DNA from: Comamonadaceae bacterium
GTDB lineage: Bacteria; Pseudomonadota; Gammaproteobacteria; Burkholderiales; Burkholderiaceae_C
Direction of reading: 5' to 3'
NCBI GenBank assembly: GCA_947454955.1
Contig: CANGLW010000002.1
Coordinates: 1-64,000, forward strand
Length of the DNA stretch: 64,000 nucleotides
Shown here: positions 16,706-27,464 of the stretch, one piece after another
Layout: the number at the start of each line of letters is the position of its first letter
Numbering within the stretch: position 1 is the stretch's first letter
Translations under genes and position numbers: made by a program
Notes under the pieces: generated by a model
Databases searched by the model: none
Seen by the model: the letters and a program-made list of their open reading frames with translations, nothing else
Told to the model about the DNA's origin: nothing

Positions 16706-17923
16706 TCAGTGTGTCGCGGCGTCGAGGCAGTTGCCCACGTTCCAGCCGTAAAGCCATGCCATCGCATCGTAAAAGCGTTCCGGGCTGCGGCCGCGCCACA
16801 GGTCGTTGCGCACCAAGCGCTCCACACCCTTGGCATGGTAGATACGCCCCATCTCGCGCGCCGAGAGCACGATGCGCGCGGTGCGTGCCACGCGGGCGTG
16901 TTGGTACATGTCAAAAGCCTGGTCGAAGTGGTTGTTGTGAACCTTGAGCGCCTCGCCCAGTGTCACCGCATCTTCCAGGGCCATGCAAGCCCCTTGGGCC
17001 ATGTATTGCGTGGTGGGGTGGGCAGCGTCGCCCAGCAGCGTGACTTTGCCAAACGACCATTGGCCGATAGGCTCGCGGTCGGCCGTGGCCCAACGCTTCC
17101 AGCTCTTGGGCAGGTCGATCAGCTGACGCGCTTTTTGGCAAATGCCTTGGAAGTAGCTTTGCACTTCTTCTTTGCTGCCATCGGTCACACCCCATTCTTC
17201 TTGCTGGCGGCTGTGGAAGGTCACCACCACGTTGTATTGCTCGCCACCGCGCAGCGGGTAGTGCACCAAATGGCAGTTGGGGCCGACCCAAATGCTCGCG
17301 GCGTTCCACTGCAGGTCTTGCGGAAAATCCTCTTTGTCCACCACCGCGCGGTACACCACATGGCCGGTGACACGAGCCGGGTCGCCCACAAACTGTTCAC
17401 GCACCACCGACTTCACCCCATCAGCGCCAATGAGGGCCAAGCCGCGATGTTGCACCCCGTTCTGGTCGGTCACCGTCACGCCTTGTGCATCTTGGTGAAT
17501 GCCAGTTGCGCGGGTGGAGGTGACAAATTCAACGCGGCCCGTTTCAAGCGCGCCCTCCAAGAGCGAGAGGTGCACATCGGCGCGGTGAATCACGGCGTAG
17601 GGGTTGCCAAAGCGTTGGATGAACGCCTCGCCGGTCGGGATCTTGCCCACCTGGTACTCGTCAATCGCGTCGTGCATGACCATGTAGTCGGTGTAGACCG
17701 CGCGGCTACGGGCTTTGTCGCCCACGCCTAGCGCGTCAAACGCGTGGAAGGCGTTTGGGCCGAGCTGGATGCCAGCGCCGATCTCGCCAATCTCGGGTGC
17801 TTGCTCCAGCACCTTGACCTTGAAGCCCTGACGGGTCAAAGCCAAAGCAGCGGCCAAGCCGCCGATGCCGCCGCCGGCGACCAAAACGGGTACTTCTGGG
17901 GTTGATGATTTGATGTGGGTCAT
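16706..17923 (-). CDS. 3-hydroxybenzoate 6-monooxygenase (FAD-dependent)
   Basis: Single-component group A flavin monooxygenase of 405 residues. It shows the dinucleotide fold GGGIGGLAAALAL, the DG motif in IGADGVKSVVRE, and GDAAHPTTQYMAQGACMALED for FAD ribityl binding. With gentisate dioxygenase next in the operon the expected reaction is 3-hydroxybenzoate plus NAD(P)H and O2 to gentisate. A salicylate-type hydroxylase is the main alternative by sequence alone. The start at 17923 follows a well-placed promoter (-10 at 17952-17957); the longer frame to 17980 would run through it. Confidence 0.85.
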   Translation of the reverse strand: MTHIKSSTPEVPVLVAGGGIGGLAAALALTRQGFKVKVLEQAPEIGEIGAGIQLGPNAFHAFDALGVGDKARSRAVYTDYMVMHDAIDEYQVGKIPTGEAFIQRFGNPYAVIHRADVHLSLLEGALETGRVEFVTSTRATGIHQDAQGVTVTDQNGVQHRGLALIGADGVKSVVREQFVGDPARVTGHVVYRAVVDKEDFPQDLQWNAASIWVGPNCHLVHYPLRGGEQYNVVVTFHSRQQEEWGVTDGSKEEVQSYFQGICQKARQLIDLPKSWKRWATADREPIGQWSFGKVTLLGDAAHPTTQYMAQGACMALEDAVTLGEALKVHNNHFDQAFDMYQHARVARTARIVLSAREMGRIYHAKGVERLVRNDLWRGRSPERFYDAMAWLYGWNVGNCLDAATH

Positions 17924-17950
17924 GATGTAATTGATCAGTGTGCTGACGAT

Positions 17951-17980
17951 TAGTATACCTTTACAATTCGTACTACACAA
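17951..17980 (-). promoter_or_regulatory. Promoter of the gentisate operon with MarR-type operator
   Basis: On the minus strand TTGTGT (17980-17975) and TATACT (17957-17952) are spaced by 17 bases. The inverted repeat TAGTA (17951-17955) / TACTA (17971-17975) spans the same interval, with centres 20 bases apart (two helical turns), in the short gap between the hydroxylase and the divergent MarR gene. The layout suits repression relieved by an aromatic ligand. Confidence 0.55.
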
Positions 17981-17991
17981 CTTTTTTCATC

Positions 17992-18468
17992 ATGGAAAAC
18001 CCGAGTGCTTTAACGTCGGACCTGGCGGTGCTGCCTGGCCATCTGATTCGCCGGCTGCAGCAGATCGCGGTGGCGATCTTTCTGGAAGACACCGCGGATT
18101 TTGGCGTGACGCCGGTGCAATACGCGGCACTTCGCTGGTTGGGCAGCAGCCCCGGCATCGACCAGCGCACTCTGGCGGGCAAGGTGGGTTTGGACACGTC
18201 CACCCTGGGCGGGGTGGTGGACCGGTTGGAAGCACGTGGCTTGGTAAGTCGACAGCCTTCGGCCACAGACCGTCGTGTGAAGCAGCTTTTGTTGACTGAG
18301 AACGGCGCTCAGCTCTTGCTGGACATGGAGCCCGCGCTACAAAAATCGCAGCAGCGAATCCTGGCACCCTTGTCGGCCAAAAAGCAAACGCAGTTTTTGA
18401 ACTTGCTGGTGGAGTTGGTCGACAAGAACAACGACCTGAGCCGCGCGCCGATTCCTAGCGAAGACTAA
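17992..18468 (+). CDS. MarR-family transcriptional regulator of the gentisate operon
   Basis: 158 residues with the winged-helix order of MarR proteins: helix region FGVTPVQYAALRWLG, recognition part TLAGKVGLDTSTLGGVVDRL, and the wing LEARGLVSRQPSATDRRVKQL with the conserved D-x-R. It is divergent from the hydroxybenzoate hydroxylase and shares a 68-base control gap with it, so it most likely senses the aromatic substrate or a CoA/acid derivative. Assignment as local regulator is inferred from position. Confidence 0.88.
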   Translation: MENPSALTSDLAVLPGHLIRRLQQIAVAIFLEDTADFGVTPVQYAALRWLGSSPGIDQRTLAGKVGLDTSTLGGVVDRLEARGLVSRQPSATDRRVKQLLLTENGAQLLLDMEPALQKSQQRILAPLSAKKQTQFLNLLVELVDKNNDLSRAPIPSED

Positions 18469-18491
18469 ACACGGCAATAGCCCTGTGCCCA

Positions 18492-19169
18492 TCAAGCCGT
18501 CAACAAGACGCTGATGTCTTCAATCACCCGGTCGGGCTGGGCTCGTTCAATTGGCTCGCCCATGTTGTAGCCATAGGGCAAGGCCCACACCGCTACTTTG
18601 GCGTTGCGCGCGGTGGCGATGTCGATGCTCGAATCGCCCACAAACAAGCTGCGTTCACGCGTGGTGTTGAAGCGCTTCAAGCAACGCTCAATCCCTGCGG
18701 GGTTAGGTTTTTTCACTGGCAAGGTGTCGCCACTGACCACCACATCAAACAGGGCCGTCAGGCTGTGCGCATCCAGCACAGTTTGCGTGAAGCGCGATTC
18801 TTTGTTGGTCACCACCGCCAAGCGCACATCAAGTTCGCGCAAAGCGTTGAGCGTCTCGCGCACCTGGGGGTACAAATAGCTGCGTGTGCCACAACACGCT
18901 TGGTAGTGCTTGTTGAACGTGGCGGAAATACCGGCTAACGCTGCGCTATCCCGCACCTGCTGGTCGCTGACGCTTTGTGTGTAGGCCAGGGCTTGAATTA
19001 GCAGCTCTAAGGTGCCGTGGCCGATCCAGTCGTTCACCTGTTGTTGCGTGACGGTGTTCAGGCCCACCTCATGCAGGGTGAGGTTCACAGCATCGGCAAT
19101 TTCAGGGGCGGTTTCAATCAGGGTACCGTCCAGGTCAAACATGACCGCATCAAAAGGTTTCATCGTCAT
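18492..19169 (-). CDS. cbbZ: Phosphoglycolate phosphatase
   Basis: HAD-superfamily hydrolase of 225 residues: motif I FDLDGTLIET, motif II threonine region VVTNKESRF, Lys in VKKPNPAGIERC and motif IV VGDSSIDIATARNA. It removes phosphate from 2-phosphoglycolate formed by RuBisCO oxygenation. It is last in the cbb operon; its ATG overlaps the phosphoribulokinase stop (TGATG), which decided the start at 19169 rather than 19163 or the longer frame. Confidence 0.9.
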   Translation of the reverse strand: MTMKPFDAVMFDLDGTLIETAPEIADAVNLTLHEVGLNTVTQQQVNDWIGHGTLELLIQALAYTQSVSDQQVRDSAALAGISATFNKHYQACCGTRSYLYPQVRETLNALRELDVRLAVVTNKESRFTQTVLDAHSLTALFDVVVSGDTLPVKKPNPAGIERCLKRFNTTRERSLFVGDSSIDIATARNAKVAVWALPYGYNMGEPIERAQPDRVIEDISVLLTA

Positions 19170-20053
19170 CACAGCAAAGACAAGGCGCGTTTGCGGCGTT
19201 CCATCATGCGCCACACAAAGGGCGTGAAGATGAGTTGCATGGCAATTTCCATTTTGCCGCCAGGCACCACGATGGTGTTGGCGCGGCTCATGAAGCTGTC
19301 GTGAATCATGTTGAGCAGGTACTGAAAATCAATGCCCTTGGGTTGCGCAAAACGGATCACCACCATGCTTTCATCGGCACTGGGAATGTCACGCGAAATG
19401 AAGGGGTTGGACGTATCCACCATCGGTACGCGCTGAAAATTCACATGGGTGTGCATGAACTGTGGGCAAATGTAGTTCACATAGTCGGGCATGCGGCGCA
19501 AGATGGTGTCGGTCACCGCCTCGGTGCTGTAGCCGCGTTGCAATTTGTCACGTTGAATTTTCTGGATCCACTCCAGGTTGATCACCGGCACCACGCCCAC
19601 CAGCAGGTCAGGGTGCTGAGCGATGTTGACTTGGGGTGTGACCACCGCACCGTGCAGGCCTTCGTAAAACAACAAGTCGGTGTTGTTGGGCACGTCTTCC
19701 CAGGCGGTGAAGGTGCCGGGTTCTTGCGCGTAGGGGGCGGCTTCGGTGAGGTCGTGCAGGTATTTGCGCGTGCGGCCGGTGCCTGATTTGGCGTAGTTGG
19801 CAAACAGTTGCTCGAGCTCTTCAAACAGGTTGTTTTCCACCCCGAAGTGGCTGAAGTTTTTGTTGCCTGCGGCTTCAGCTTCCGCGGCTTTGACCTTCAT
19901 GGTTTTGCGGTCGAAGCGGTGAAAGCTGTCGCCCTCCACCATGGCAGCGTGCACGCCTTCGCGTCGAAAAATATTCGCGAAGGTGCGCGTGACCGACGTC
20001 GTGCCCGCGCCGCTGGAGCCGGTGATGGCAATGATGGGGTGTCTCTCCGACAT
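19169..20053 (-). CDS. cbbP: Phosphoribulokinase
   Basis: Calvin-cycle kinase making ribulose 1,5-bisphosphate from ribulose 5-phosphate and ATP. 294 residues, the size of the proteobacterial class. P-loop is GSSGAGTTSV near the N-terminus, followed by the conserved EGDSFHRFDR segment and FYEGLHGAVV around the catalytic Asp/Glu region. It lies between fructose-bisphosphatase and phosphoglycolate phosphatase, giving an operon-encoded RuBP-regenerating set. Confidence 0.95.
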   Translation of the reverse strand: MSERHPIIAITGSSGAGTTSVTRTFANIFRREGVHAAMVEGDSFHRFDRKTMKVKAAEAEAAGNKNFSHFGVENNLFEELEQLFANYAKSGTGRTRKYLHDLTEAAPYAQEPGTFTAWEDVPNNTDLLFYEGLHGAVVTPQVNIAQHPDLLVGVVPVINLEWIQKIQRDKLQRGYSTEAVTDTILRRMPDYVNYICPQFMHTHVNFQRVPMVDTSNPFISRDIPSADESMVVIRFAQPKGIDFQYLLNMIHDSFMSRANTIVVPGGKMEIAMQLIFTPFVWRMMERRKRALSLL

Positions 20054-20068
20054 GGTCGCTCCTCAAAC

Positions 20069-21157
20069 TCAATCCATGAACAAGCTGCGTTCAGCAAACA
20101 AGGGGTTGTGCCAGTTCAGCGGCTGGGGCTCGGCGTGGTAACGCTCGATGCGTTCCACCTCGTTGCGCGAGCCAAACACCAGGCCAATGCGCTGGTGCAA
20201 ATCGCTGGGCTTGATGTGCAGGGCCGCTTGGTGCCCGGTGCTGGCGCGGCCGCCAGCTTGCTCAATCAAAAAGCCAATCGGGCTGGCTTCGTACATCAGG
20301 CGCAGGCGGCCGGCTTTGCTCGGGTCTTTGCTGTCGCGCGGGTACATGAACACGCCACCGCGCATCAGGATGCGGTGCGCCTCGGCCACCATGCTGGCGA
20401 TCCAGCGCATGTTGAAGTCTTTGCCGCGCGGCCCGGTTTTGCCAGCCAAACACTCGTCAACATAGCGCTTGACCGGTGGCTCCCAGAAGCGGCTGTTGGA
20501 TGCGTTGATGGCGAACTCTTGCGTGTCCGCGGGAATTTGAATGTCGGGGTGGGTGAGCATGAACTCGCCCAGGTTCGGGTCGAGCGTGAAGCCCGCCACC
20601 CCATGCCCCACGCTGAGCACCAGCATGGTCGACGGGCCATACAGTGCGTAACCCGCGGCCAGTTGCTGGGCGCCGGGTTGAAAAAAATCTTCAGAGCGCA
20701 CATCGCGCCCGCTGGCAATCACCTCGTCGGGCGCGCGCAGCACGCTGAAGATGCTGCCCACCGTCATGTTCACATCCACATTGCTAGAGCCATCGAGCGG
20801 GTCAAACACCAGCAGGTGCTTGCCGCGCGGCAGCGCTGCCGGAATTTGCCAGGGCTCTTGCATTTCTTCTGAGGCCATGCCCGCCAAATGACCGTTGGTG
20901 GCGGTCATGTCCACAAAGGTTTGGTTGGCGTACACATCGAGCTTGTGCTGCACCTCGCCTTGCACGTTCACGCTGGCCACATCGTTGTGCAGATGGTGGC
21001 CGTGCATGTCGGCCAGGCGCCCGAAGGCCACGGCCCGCGCGATGGCCTTGCAAGACAGGGCCACATCCAGAATGAGGTTGTTGAAGCGCCCGCTGGCCTC
21101 GGGGTAGCGGCGGCGCTGCTCAATCAGGTATTGCGTGAGGGTGGTGCGCGAGTTCAT
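20069..21157 (-). CDS. cbbF: Class I fructose-1,6-bisphosphatase
   Basis: 362 residues with the class I signature [15 protein letters not shown] (metal ligands) and the preceding ASEEMQEPW, then the C-terminal [20 protein letters not shown] and [15 protein letters not shown] regions. It hydrolyses fructose 1,6-bisphosphate (and possibly sedoheptulose 1,7-bisphosphate) for the Calvin cycle and gluconeogenesis. Operon neighbours CbbY upstream and CbbP downstream. No strong ribosome site was seen before ATG 21157. Confidence 0.94.
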   Translation of the reverse strand: MNSRTTLTQYLIEQRRRYPEASGRFNNLILDVALSCKAIARAVAFGRLADMHGHHLHNDVASVNVQGEVQHKLDVYANQTFVDMTATNGHLAGMASEEMQEPWQIPAALPRGKHLLVFDPLDGSSNVDVNMTVGSIFSVLRAPDEVIASGRDVRSEDFFQPGAQQLAAGYALYGPSTMLVLSVGHGVAGFTLDPNLGEFMLTHPDIQIPADTQEFAINASNSRFWEPPVKRYVDECLAGKTGPRGKDFNMRWIASMVAEAHRILMRGGVFMYPRDSKDPSKAGRLRLMYEASPIGFLIEQAGGRASTGHQAALHIKPSDLHQRIGLVFGSRNEVERIERYHAEPQPLNWHNPLFAERSLFMD

Positions 21158-21168
21158 ACGGGGTTGGG

Positions 21169-21873
21169 TCAGCTGTGCCAGGTTTTGAGTTGCGCCACAT
21201 CCACGCCGCGCAGCGAGGGCAGCACTTTCAAAGCGCCGTCAAAGTCGTGCGTGCGGGTGTAGTCGGTTGGGGTGATGATGGTGGCCAAGCCAGCGCTGGT
21301 GGCGGCTTGCAGACCGTTGCGCGAGTCTTCAAAGGCAAGGCAATCCTGGGCTTTCAAGCCCAGCTTTTGCAGCAGCTGCAAATACACCTGCGGGTGCGGT
21401 TTTTTCACCGGAGCGGTGGAGGCGTCTTCCACCGCTGCAAAGTGCGAGCGCCAGTCTGGCCCAATCGCATGGCGCAACAGGGCGGCGATGTTCACTGGCG
21501 AGGTGGTGGTGGCAATGGCCACACGCAGGCGTGAATTCACAGCCTCTTGCAGCAAGGCCAACACACCTTCGCGCAGCTGCACCTCGCCGTTGTTCACCGC
21601 CGATTCGTAATACGCGGTTTTGAGCTCGTGAATGCGCGCGATGTGGTCGCCCAATGCCTGTGCATCCAGCCCTTTGACCTTGGGGTTTTCTTGCAGCCAG
21701 AACTGTTTGATGCGCTCTTTGCCGCCAGAAATTTCAAGCAGCGTGGCGTAGTCTTGTGGCGACCAATGCCAGCCCAAACCCAGGTCCTCAAAAGCCTGGT
21801 TGAAGGCTTTGAGGTGCACGTCTTCGGTGTCGGCCAGGGTGCCGTCCACATCAAATATCAGGGCTTTGAGCAT
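21169..21873 (-). CDS. cbbY: CbbY, xylulose-1,5-bisphosphate-type HAD phosphatase
   Basis: 234-residue HAD phosphatase with [39 protein letters not shown] and [12 protein letters not shown]. Known CbbY proteins degrade xylulose 1,5-bisphosphate, a misfire product that inhibits RuBisCO. Its position directly after cbbX, one base from the cbbX stop, supports this rather than a generic beta-phosphoglucomutase-like role. Confidence 0.88.
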   Translation of the reverse strand: MLKALIFDVDGTLADTEDVHLKAFNQAFEDLGLGWHWSPQDYATLLEISGGKERIKQFWLQENPKVKGLDAQALGDHIARIHELKTAYYESAVNNGEVQLREGVLALLQEAVNSRLRVAIATTTSPVNIAALLRHAIGPDWRSHFAAVEDASTAPVKKPHPQVYLQLLQKLGLKAQDCLAFEDSRNGLQAATSAGLATIITPTDYTRTHDFDGALKVLPSLRGVDVAQLKTWHS

Positions 21874-21874
21874 G

Positions 21875-22852
21875 TCAGTTCTCCGGGTTTTGAAACAGCC
21901 TGCTTGCCAGAATGTCAGAAGCTTCGAGGGTGCACAAGTCCTGCGCGTTCAAAACACGGTCGCGGTCGGCAAAAAGGCGACTGGCTTGTCGCAAACGGGC
22001 CCTGTCCAGGGCGTTGCGCACGCTGCGGGCGTTGGCAAAGTGGGGCTGCTGGCGGCGCAGGCCCAGGTACTGCTCAAAAGCTGTCAAAGCCTCGGGGGAG
22101 AAGCTGTAGTGCTGGGCGCCCAGCATGGTTTGGGCGATGTGCAGCAGCTCAGGCGTGCCGTAATCGGGAAAGTCCAGGTGGTGCGCGATGCGCGAGCTCA
22201 TGCCCGGGTTGCTTTGGAAAAACGTGGCCATGCGGTCGTGGTAACCGGCCAGAATCACCACCAGGTCATCGCGATGGTTTTCCATCACCTGCAACAAAAT
22301 TTCGATGGCCTCCTGGCCGTAGTCGCGCTCGTTCTCGGGGCGGTAGAGGTAGTAAGCCTCGTCGATGAACAGCACCCCACCCATGGCTTTTTTCAGCACC
22401 TCTTTGGTTTTGGGCGCGGTGTGGCCGATGTACTGACCCACCAGGTCGTCACGCGTCACACTCACCACATGGCCCTGGCGCACATAACCAAGCTTGTGCA
22501 GGATCTGCGCCATGCGCAGCGCCACCGTGGTTTTGCCGGTGCCCGGGTTGCCCGAAAAGCACATGTGCAGGCTCGGGGCCTGGCTGCTCAAGCCCAGGTT
22601 CAAACGCAGTTTGTCGATGACCAGCAGCGCAGCAATGTCGCGAATGCGAGCCTTGACTGGTGCCAAGCCCACCAAGTCGTCGTCCAGCTCTTTGAGCACC
22701 AATTCCACTTGCGACCCCGCCAACACCTCAGCCACGGTGCGCGCGCTGCCCAAGGCCTGGGCTGTGTCTTGCGCAGGCGTGGCCGCACCCGTGTTTGGTG
22801 CGCTGGATGCGGTTGGTTTGATGCCTGGAATGGCGTAACTTGGCGTGGTCAT
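21875..22852 (-). CDS. cbbX: Red-type RuBisCO activase CbbX
   Basis: 325-residue AAA+ protein: Walker A in [18 protein letters not shown], pore-loop region [16 protein letters not shown], Walker [13 protein letters not shown] and arginine finger area SRIAHHLDF. It remodels inhibited red-type RuBisCO by threading the large-subunit C-terminus. The gap to cbbS is 19 bases, largely filled by a palindromic repeat, and no clear Shine-Dalgarno sequence precedes ATG 22852. The N-terminal 50 residues are Ala/Pro/Thr-rich and look unconserved. Confidence 0.95.
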   Translation of the reverse strand: MTTPSYAIPGIKPTASSAPNTGAATPAQDTAQALGSARTVAEVLAGSQVELVLKELDDDLVGLAPVKARIRDIAALLVIDKLRLNLGLSSQAPSLHMCFSGNPGTGKTTVALRMAQILHKLGYVRQGHVVSVTRDDLVGQYIGHTAPKTKEVLKKAMGGVLFIDEAYYLYRPENERDYGQEAIEILLQVMENHRDDLVVILAGYHDRMATFFQSNPGMSSRIAHHLDFPDYGTPELLHIAQTMLGAQHYSFSPEALTAFEQYLGLRRQQPHFANARSVRNALDRARLRQASRLFADRDRVLNAQDLCTLEASDILASRLFQNPEN

Positions 22853-22862
22853 GAGCTAGTTC

Positions 22863-22879
22863 GCTATGAAATCAGTAGC
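22863..22879. repeat. 17-nt palindromic repeat, copy 2 (cbbS/cbbX junction)
   Basis: GCTATGAAATCAGTAGC; with flanking C and G the arms become CGCTA/TAGCG (22862-22880). Read on the minus strand its CGC-TAC-TGA encodes the last two residues and the stop of CbbS, so the repeat overlaps a gene end. Confidence 0.8.
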
Positions 22880-23306
22880 GTTCGCCTTCAGGCTTGCCCG
22901 CGGCGTAACCACGTGTGGTGTAGCGCAGGCTGCGGCCGTTGACCTCTTGGCGCTCAAGCACAAAACCCGGTTCGGTGCTGGGGCGGTTGACGATGAAGCT
23001 CATGGCCACCGACTCCACGCCACGTGTTGAGTCAAACGCCATCATGCGGATGTAGTGCTGCGGGAAGGCAGCGCGGCAGGCGTGCACTTCTTGCATCACA
23101 CCTGCTGCGTCGTGCAGGTCAAACATGGGCAGGCCAAACATGTCCCAGTAGGTGTTGCGCGGGTGCGCGTCGTCGGTGTATTCCACGCTCCAGGCGTAGC
23201 CTTTGCTCAGCCCGTAGGTGATTTGCAGGCTGATTTCTTCGTCGGTCAAATCGGGCAGAAAACTGAACTGGCCTTGGGTCAGGCGGCCGGTGGGGTTGCT
23301 CATCAT
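22872..23306 (-). CDS. cbbS: RuBisCO small subunit, red-type (form IC)
   Basis: 144 residues, with N-terminal TQGQFSFLPDLTDEEISLQI, then YGLSKGYAWSVEYTDDAHPRN, YWDMFGLPMFDL and a C-terminal extension beyond the green-type length, typical of red-type small subunits that form a beta barrel in the central pore. AAGGAG precedes ATG 23306. It follows cbbL by 19 bases. The final codons derive from the palindromic repeat at 22862-22880. Confidence 0.95.
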   Translation of the reverse strand: MMSNPTGRLTQGQFSFLPDLTDEEISLQITYGLSKGYAWSVEYTDDAHPRNTYWDMFGLPMFDLHDAAGVMQEVHACRAAFPQHYIRMMAFDSTRGVESVAMSFIVNRPSTEPGFVLERQEVNGRSLRYTTRGYAAGKPEGERY

Positions 23307-23325
23307 GGTGTGTGCTCCTTGAAGG

Positions 23326-24883
<1,558 letters not shown>

Positions 24884-25834
24884 ATGAAGAACGCCACCTT
24901 TCGCCAGTTGCGCATCTTTGTGGAGGTGGCGCGGCACTTGAGCTTTTCCAAAGCCGCTGAGGTGCTGCACCTCACGCCTCCGGCTGTGACGATGCAAATC
25001 AAAGAGCTGGAGTCACAGCTGGGCATGCCGCTGTTTGACCGTCAGGGCCGCAGCGTGGCCTTGAGCACGGTGGGCGAGTACATGCTGGTCTATGCCAAAC
25101 GCATGCTGGCCACCCTCAAAGACGCGGAAGACGCAGCCGCACGCTTGCAACGTGTGGAGTCAGGCCGCTTGAACGTGGGCATGGTGAGTACCGCAGGTTA
25201 TTTTTTGCCGGGCTTGCTGGCCGACTTTGCCAAGGCGCACGAGGGCGTGGACATCCGCATCTTGATTGGCAACCGCGAGATGCTGGTGAAGATGCTGCAG
25301 TTCAACGAGGTGGACATCGCCATCATGGGCCGCCCACCGCGCGAGATGTCCACCCGCGCCGAGCCCTTTGCAGCGCACCCGCATGTGTTTGTGTGCGCGC
25401 CCGATCACCCGTTGCTCAAGCTGGGGCAACTCGACCCCGAGGTCCTGCGCGATCAGCCTTTCATTGCCCGCGAACCTGGCTCGGGCACGCGCGCAGCCCT
25501 CGATGAATTCAACCGCACCGCGGGTGTGGCGTTGAGCATCAAGATGGAGCTGTGGGGCAATGAGATCATCAAGCAAACCGTGATGGCCGGCATGGGCATC
25601 AGCTTTTTGTCGCTGCACACCATCGGCTTAGAGCTCGACATGAAACGCATCGCAGTGTTACCCGTGCAGGGCGCGCCATTGATGCGCGGCTGGAACTGCG
25701 TGCACACCTTGGCCAAGGTGCTCTCGCCCGCAGCGCAAGCCTTGCGTTACTACGTGCTGGAAAACGGCGAGGCGTATTTGGCGCAACGCTTTGGCGTGGC
25801 GCAAGGGCCGATCAGGTCGGGGGCGCTTCAGTAG
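24884..25834 (+). CDS. cbbR: LysR-type regulator CbbR
   Basis: 316 residues: N-terminal helix-turn-helix (FRQLRIFVEVARHLSFSKAA, then LTPPAVTMQIKELE and LFDRQGRSVAL) and a C-terminal effector domain with VGMVSTAGYFLPGLLADF. It is divergent from cbbL, the standard arrangement for the activator of Calvin-cycle genes that responds to metabolites such as RuBP, PEP or NADPH. Its own start overlaps the putative binding sites, which implies autoregulation. The 3' end overlaps the convergent DUF599 gene by seven bases. Confidence 0.93.
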   Translation: MKNATFRQLRIFVEVARHLSFSKAAEVLHLTPPAVTMQIKELESQLGMPLFDRQGRSVALSTVGEYMLVYAKRMLATLKDAEDAAARLQRVESGRLNVGMVSTAGYFLPGLLADFAKAHEGVDIRILIGNREMLVKMLQFNEVDIAIMGRPPREMSTRAEPFAAHPHVFVCAPDHPLLKLGQLDPEVLRDQPFIAREPGSGTRAALDEFNRTAGVALSIKMELWGNEIIKQTVMAGMGISFLSLHTIGLELDMKRIAVLPVQGAPLMRGWNCVHTLAKVLSPAAQALRYYVLENGEAYLAQRFGVAQGPIRSGALQ

Positions 25835-26484
25835 TCCTGCGCGTGCACACCGTCGAAGTTGAGCAAGATGCCCACCACCACCAAAGCGGCAATCGGGCCG
25901 GCCAAGGGCTCCACAATGGCCGCCAACACCGGCGAGACCAGCACCATGTAACGCAAGCCCCAGCTGTAGAGCATGCCGGCGCGGCGCAAATGGCTTTTGC
26001 CAGAGGGAGTCCAACGCTGGCGGGCATCGCAGCCCACCGGCAGCGCCACGATGATGCTGGCGTGGTTGTAAAACCGAATGGCCACTGCCGAGGCCACCAG
26101 GGAAGCCATGAGCAACAACAGGAGCGTGAGCTCCAACATCAAACGCGGGGTGAGGTGGTCTAAAACCCCTGCCACCCCCACCTCAGGGGCCATGAGCGGC
26201 TGCAGTGAGGGCGCTGCCAATGTGACCGAACCCACCAAGCCCAAAGCCGCTGTAGAGGCGGTCATGGTGGCTGACATGAGCGAGTTGCGCAGGGTTTGCA
26301 CCGCCAGAATTTCTGAGCCGCTTTGCGCGCTCACCGCCTCAAACCAATCGTCGCGCAATTGCGCGTGGGCTCGCCAGGCCATCTGCTGTTTGCCGTGCCG
26401 AGGCGACAGCATCATGTAAAGCAGGTAAGCCAGCAGCAAACACAAGGTCAGGGCCAGCATCAGCCAGGGCGAGCTCAAGGTCAT
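25828..26484 (-). CDS. DUF599 family membrane protein
   Basis: 218 residues with several hydrophobic helices: N-terminal LMLALTLCLLLAYLLYMML, two central segments (LGLVGSVTLAA and LLLLLMASLVASAVAIRFY) and C-terminal YMVLVSPVLAAIVEPLAGPIAALVVVGIL. The spacing and the motif TLRNSLMSATMTASTAAL match DUF599 proteins, whose function is unknown. It lies between cbbR and a quinone oxidoreductase gene, with only a 5-base gap to the latter, so it may be its operon partner. Confidence 0.75.
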   Translation of the reverse strand: MTLSSPWLMLALTLCLLLAYLLYMMLSPRHGKQQMAWRAHAQLRDDWFEAVSAQSGSEILAVQTLRNSLMSATMTASTAALGLVGSVTLAAPSLQPLMAPEVGVAGVLDHLTPRLMLELTLLLLLMASLVASAVAIRFYNHASIIVALPVGCDARQRWTPSGKSHLRRAGMLYSWGLRYMVLVSPVLAAIVEPLAGPIAALVVVGILLNFDGVHAQDY

Positions 26485-26489
26485 GATGC

Positions 26490-27464
26490 TCAGTTGGTCA
26501 ACACCAATTTGCCGCGCACACCGCGTGAACCCATGTGGGCGTAAGCCGCCATGAGTTCGCTCATGGGCATGACGCGGTCAATCACCGGCTTGATCTTGCC
26601 TTGCAAATACCACTGCGCCAGCTCTTGCAACATGGCGGTATTGGCCTTGGGCTCACGCCGCGCAAAGTCGCCCCAAAACACCCCAACCAGCGAGGCGCCT
26701 TTGAGCAGCGCCAGGTTCCAGGGCAGGGCGGGGATGGGGCCTGATGCGAATCCCACCACCAGGTAGCGGCCACGCCAAGCGATGGAACGAAACGCGGGCT
26801 CGGCCAGGTCGCCACCCACCGGGTCGTAAATCACATCGGGGCCTTTGCCGTCAGTCAGCGTTTTGAGCGCTTCACGCAGGTTTTGCGTGGCGTAGTTGAT
26901 GGTGGCATCCGCGCCAATCTCTGTGCACAGGGCACACTTCTCATCGGTGGACGCTGCAGCAATCACCTTGGCGCCCATGGCCTTGGCAATTTGAATGGCG
27001 GCTGTGCCCACACCACCGGCAGCGCCCAACACCAACAATGTTTCGCCGGCCTTGAGTTGCGCGCGGTCCACCAGCGCATGGTGCGAGGTGGCGTAGGTCA
27101 TGATGAAGGCGGCTGCATCCTCAAAACTCATGGCATCAGGCAGGGGCATGCACAGGGCGGCGGTGGCCACGGTGTGGGTGCCAAAACCGCCGGTGCCTGA
27201 CAAACAGGCCACACGCTGGCCCACTTTGAGGTGGGTCACGCCTTCACCCAAAGCTTCGACCACACCCGCGTATTCCGAGCCGGGCACGAAGGGCAGGGGC
27301 GGCTTCATTTGGTATTTGTTTTGAACAATCAGGATGTCCGGAAAGTTCATGCTGGCCGCCTTGATGGCGATGAGCAGCTGGCCCGGGCCGGGTTGCGGGG
27401 TGGGCAGGGTTTGCCAGGTCAGGGCGTCCACGCCCACGGGGTTCTCACACAGCCAAGCTTGCAT
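26490..27464 (-). CDS. Zinc-independent quinone oxidoreductase (MDR family)
   Basis: 324 residues of the NADPH:quinone oxidoreductase branch of medium-chain reductases: N-terminal GroES-like part (PFVPGSEYAGVVEALGEGV), nucleotide fold LVLGAAGGVGTAAIQIAKAM and C-terminal QGKIKPVIDRVMPMSE. No structural or catalytic zinc cysteine set is seen. ATG 27464 has AAGGAG upstream; the longer frame to 27512 lacks one. Substrate could be a quinone or an unsaturated acyl compound. Confidence 0.88.
   Translation of the reverse strand: MQAWLCENPVGVDALTWQTLPTPQPGPGQLLIAIKAASMNFPDILIVQNKYQMKPPLPFVPGSEYAGVVEALGEGVTHLKVGQRVACLSGTGGFGTHTVATAALCMPLPDAMSFEDAAAFIMTYATSHHALVDRAQLKAGETLLVLGAAGGVGTAAIQIAKAMGAKVIAAASTDEKCALCTEIGADATINYATQNLREALKTLTDGKGPDVIYDPVGGDLAEPAFRSIAWRGRYLVVGFASGPIPALPWNLALLKGASLVGVFWGDFARREPKANTAMLQELAQWYLQGKIKPVIDRVMPMSELMAAYAHMGSRGVRGKLVLTN

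Noticed and set aside
19808-20872. 354-codon plus-strand frame opposite cbbF and cbbP
   Set aside because: Antisense to intact Calvin-cycle genes; composition of a shadow frame.
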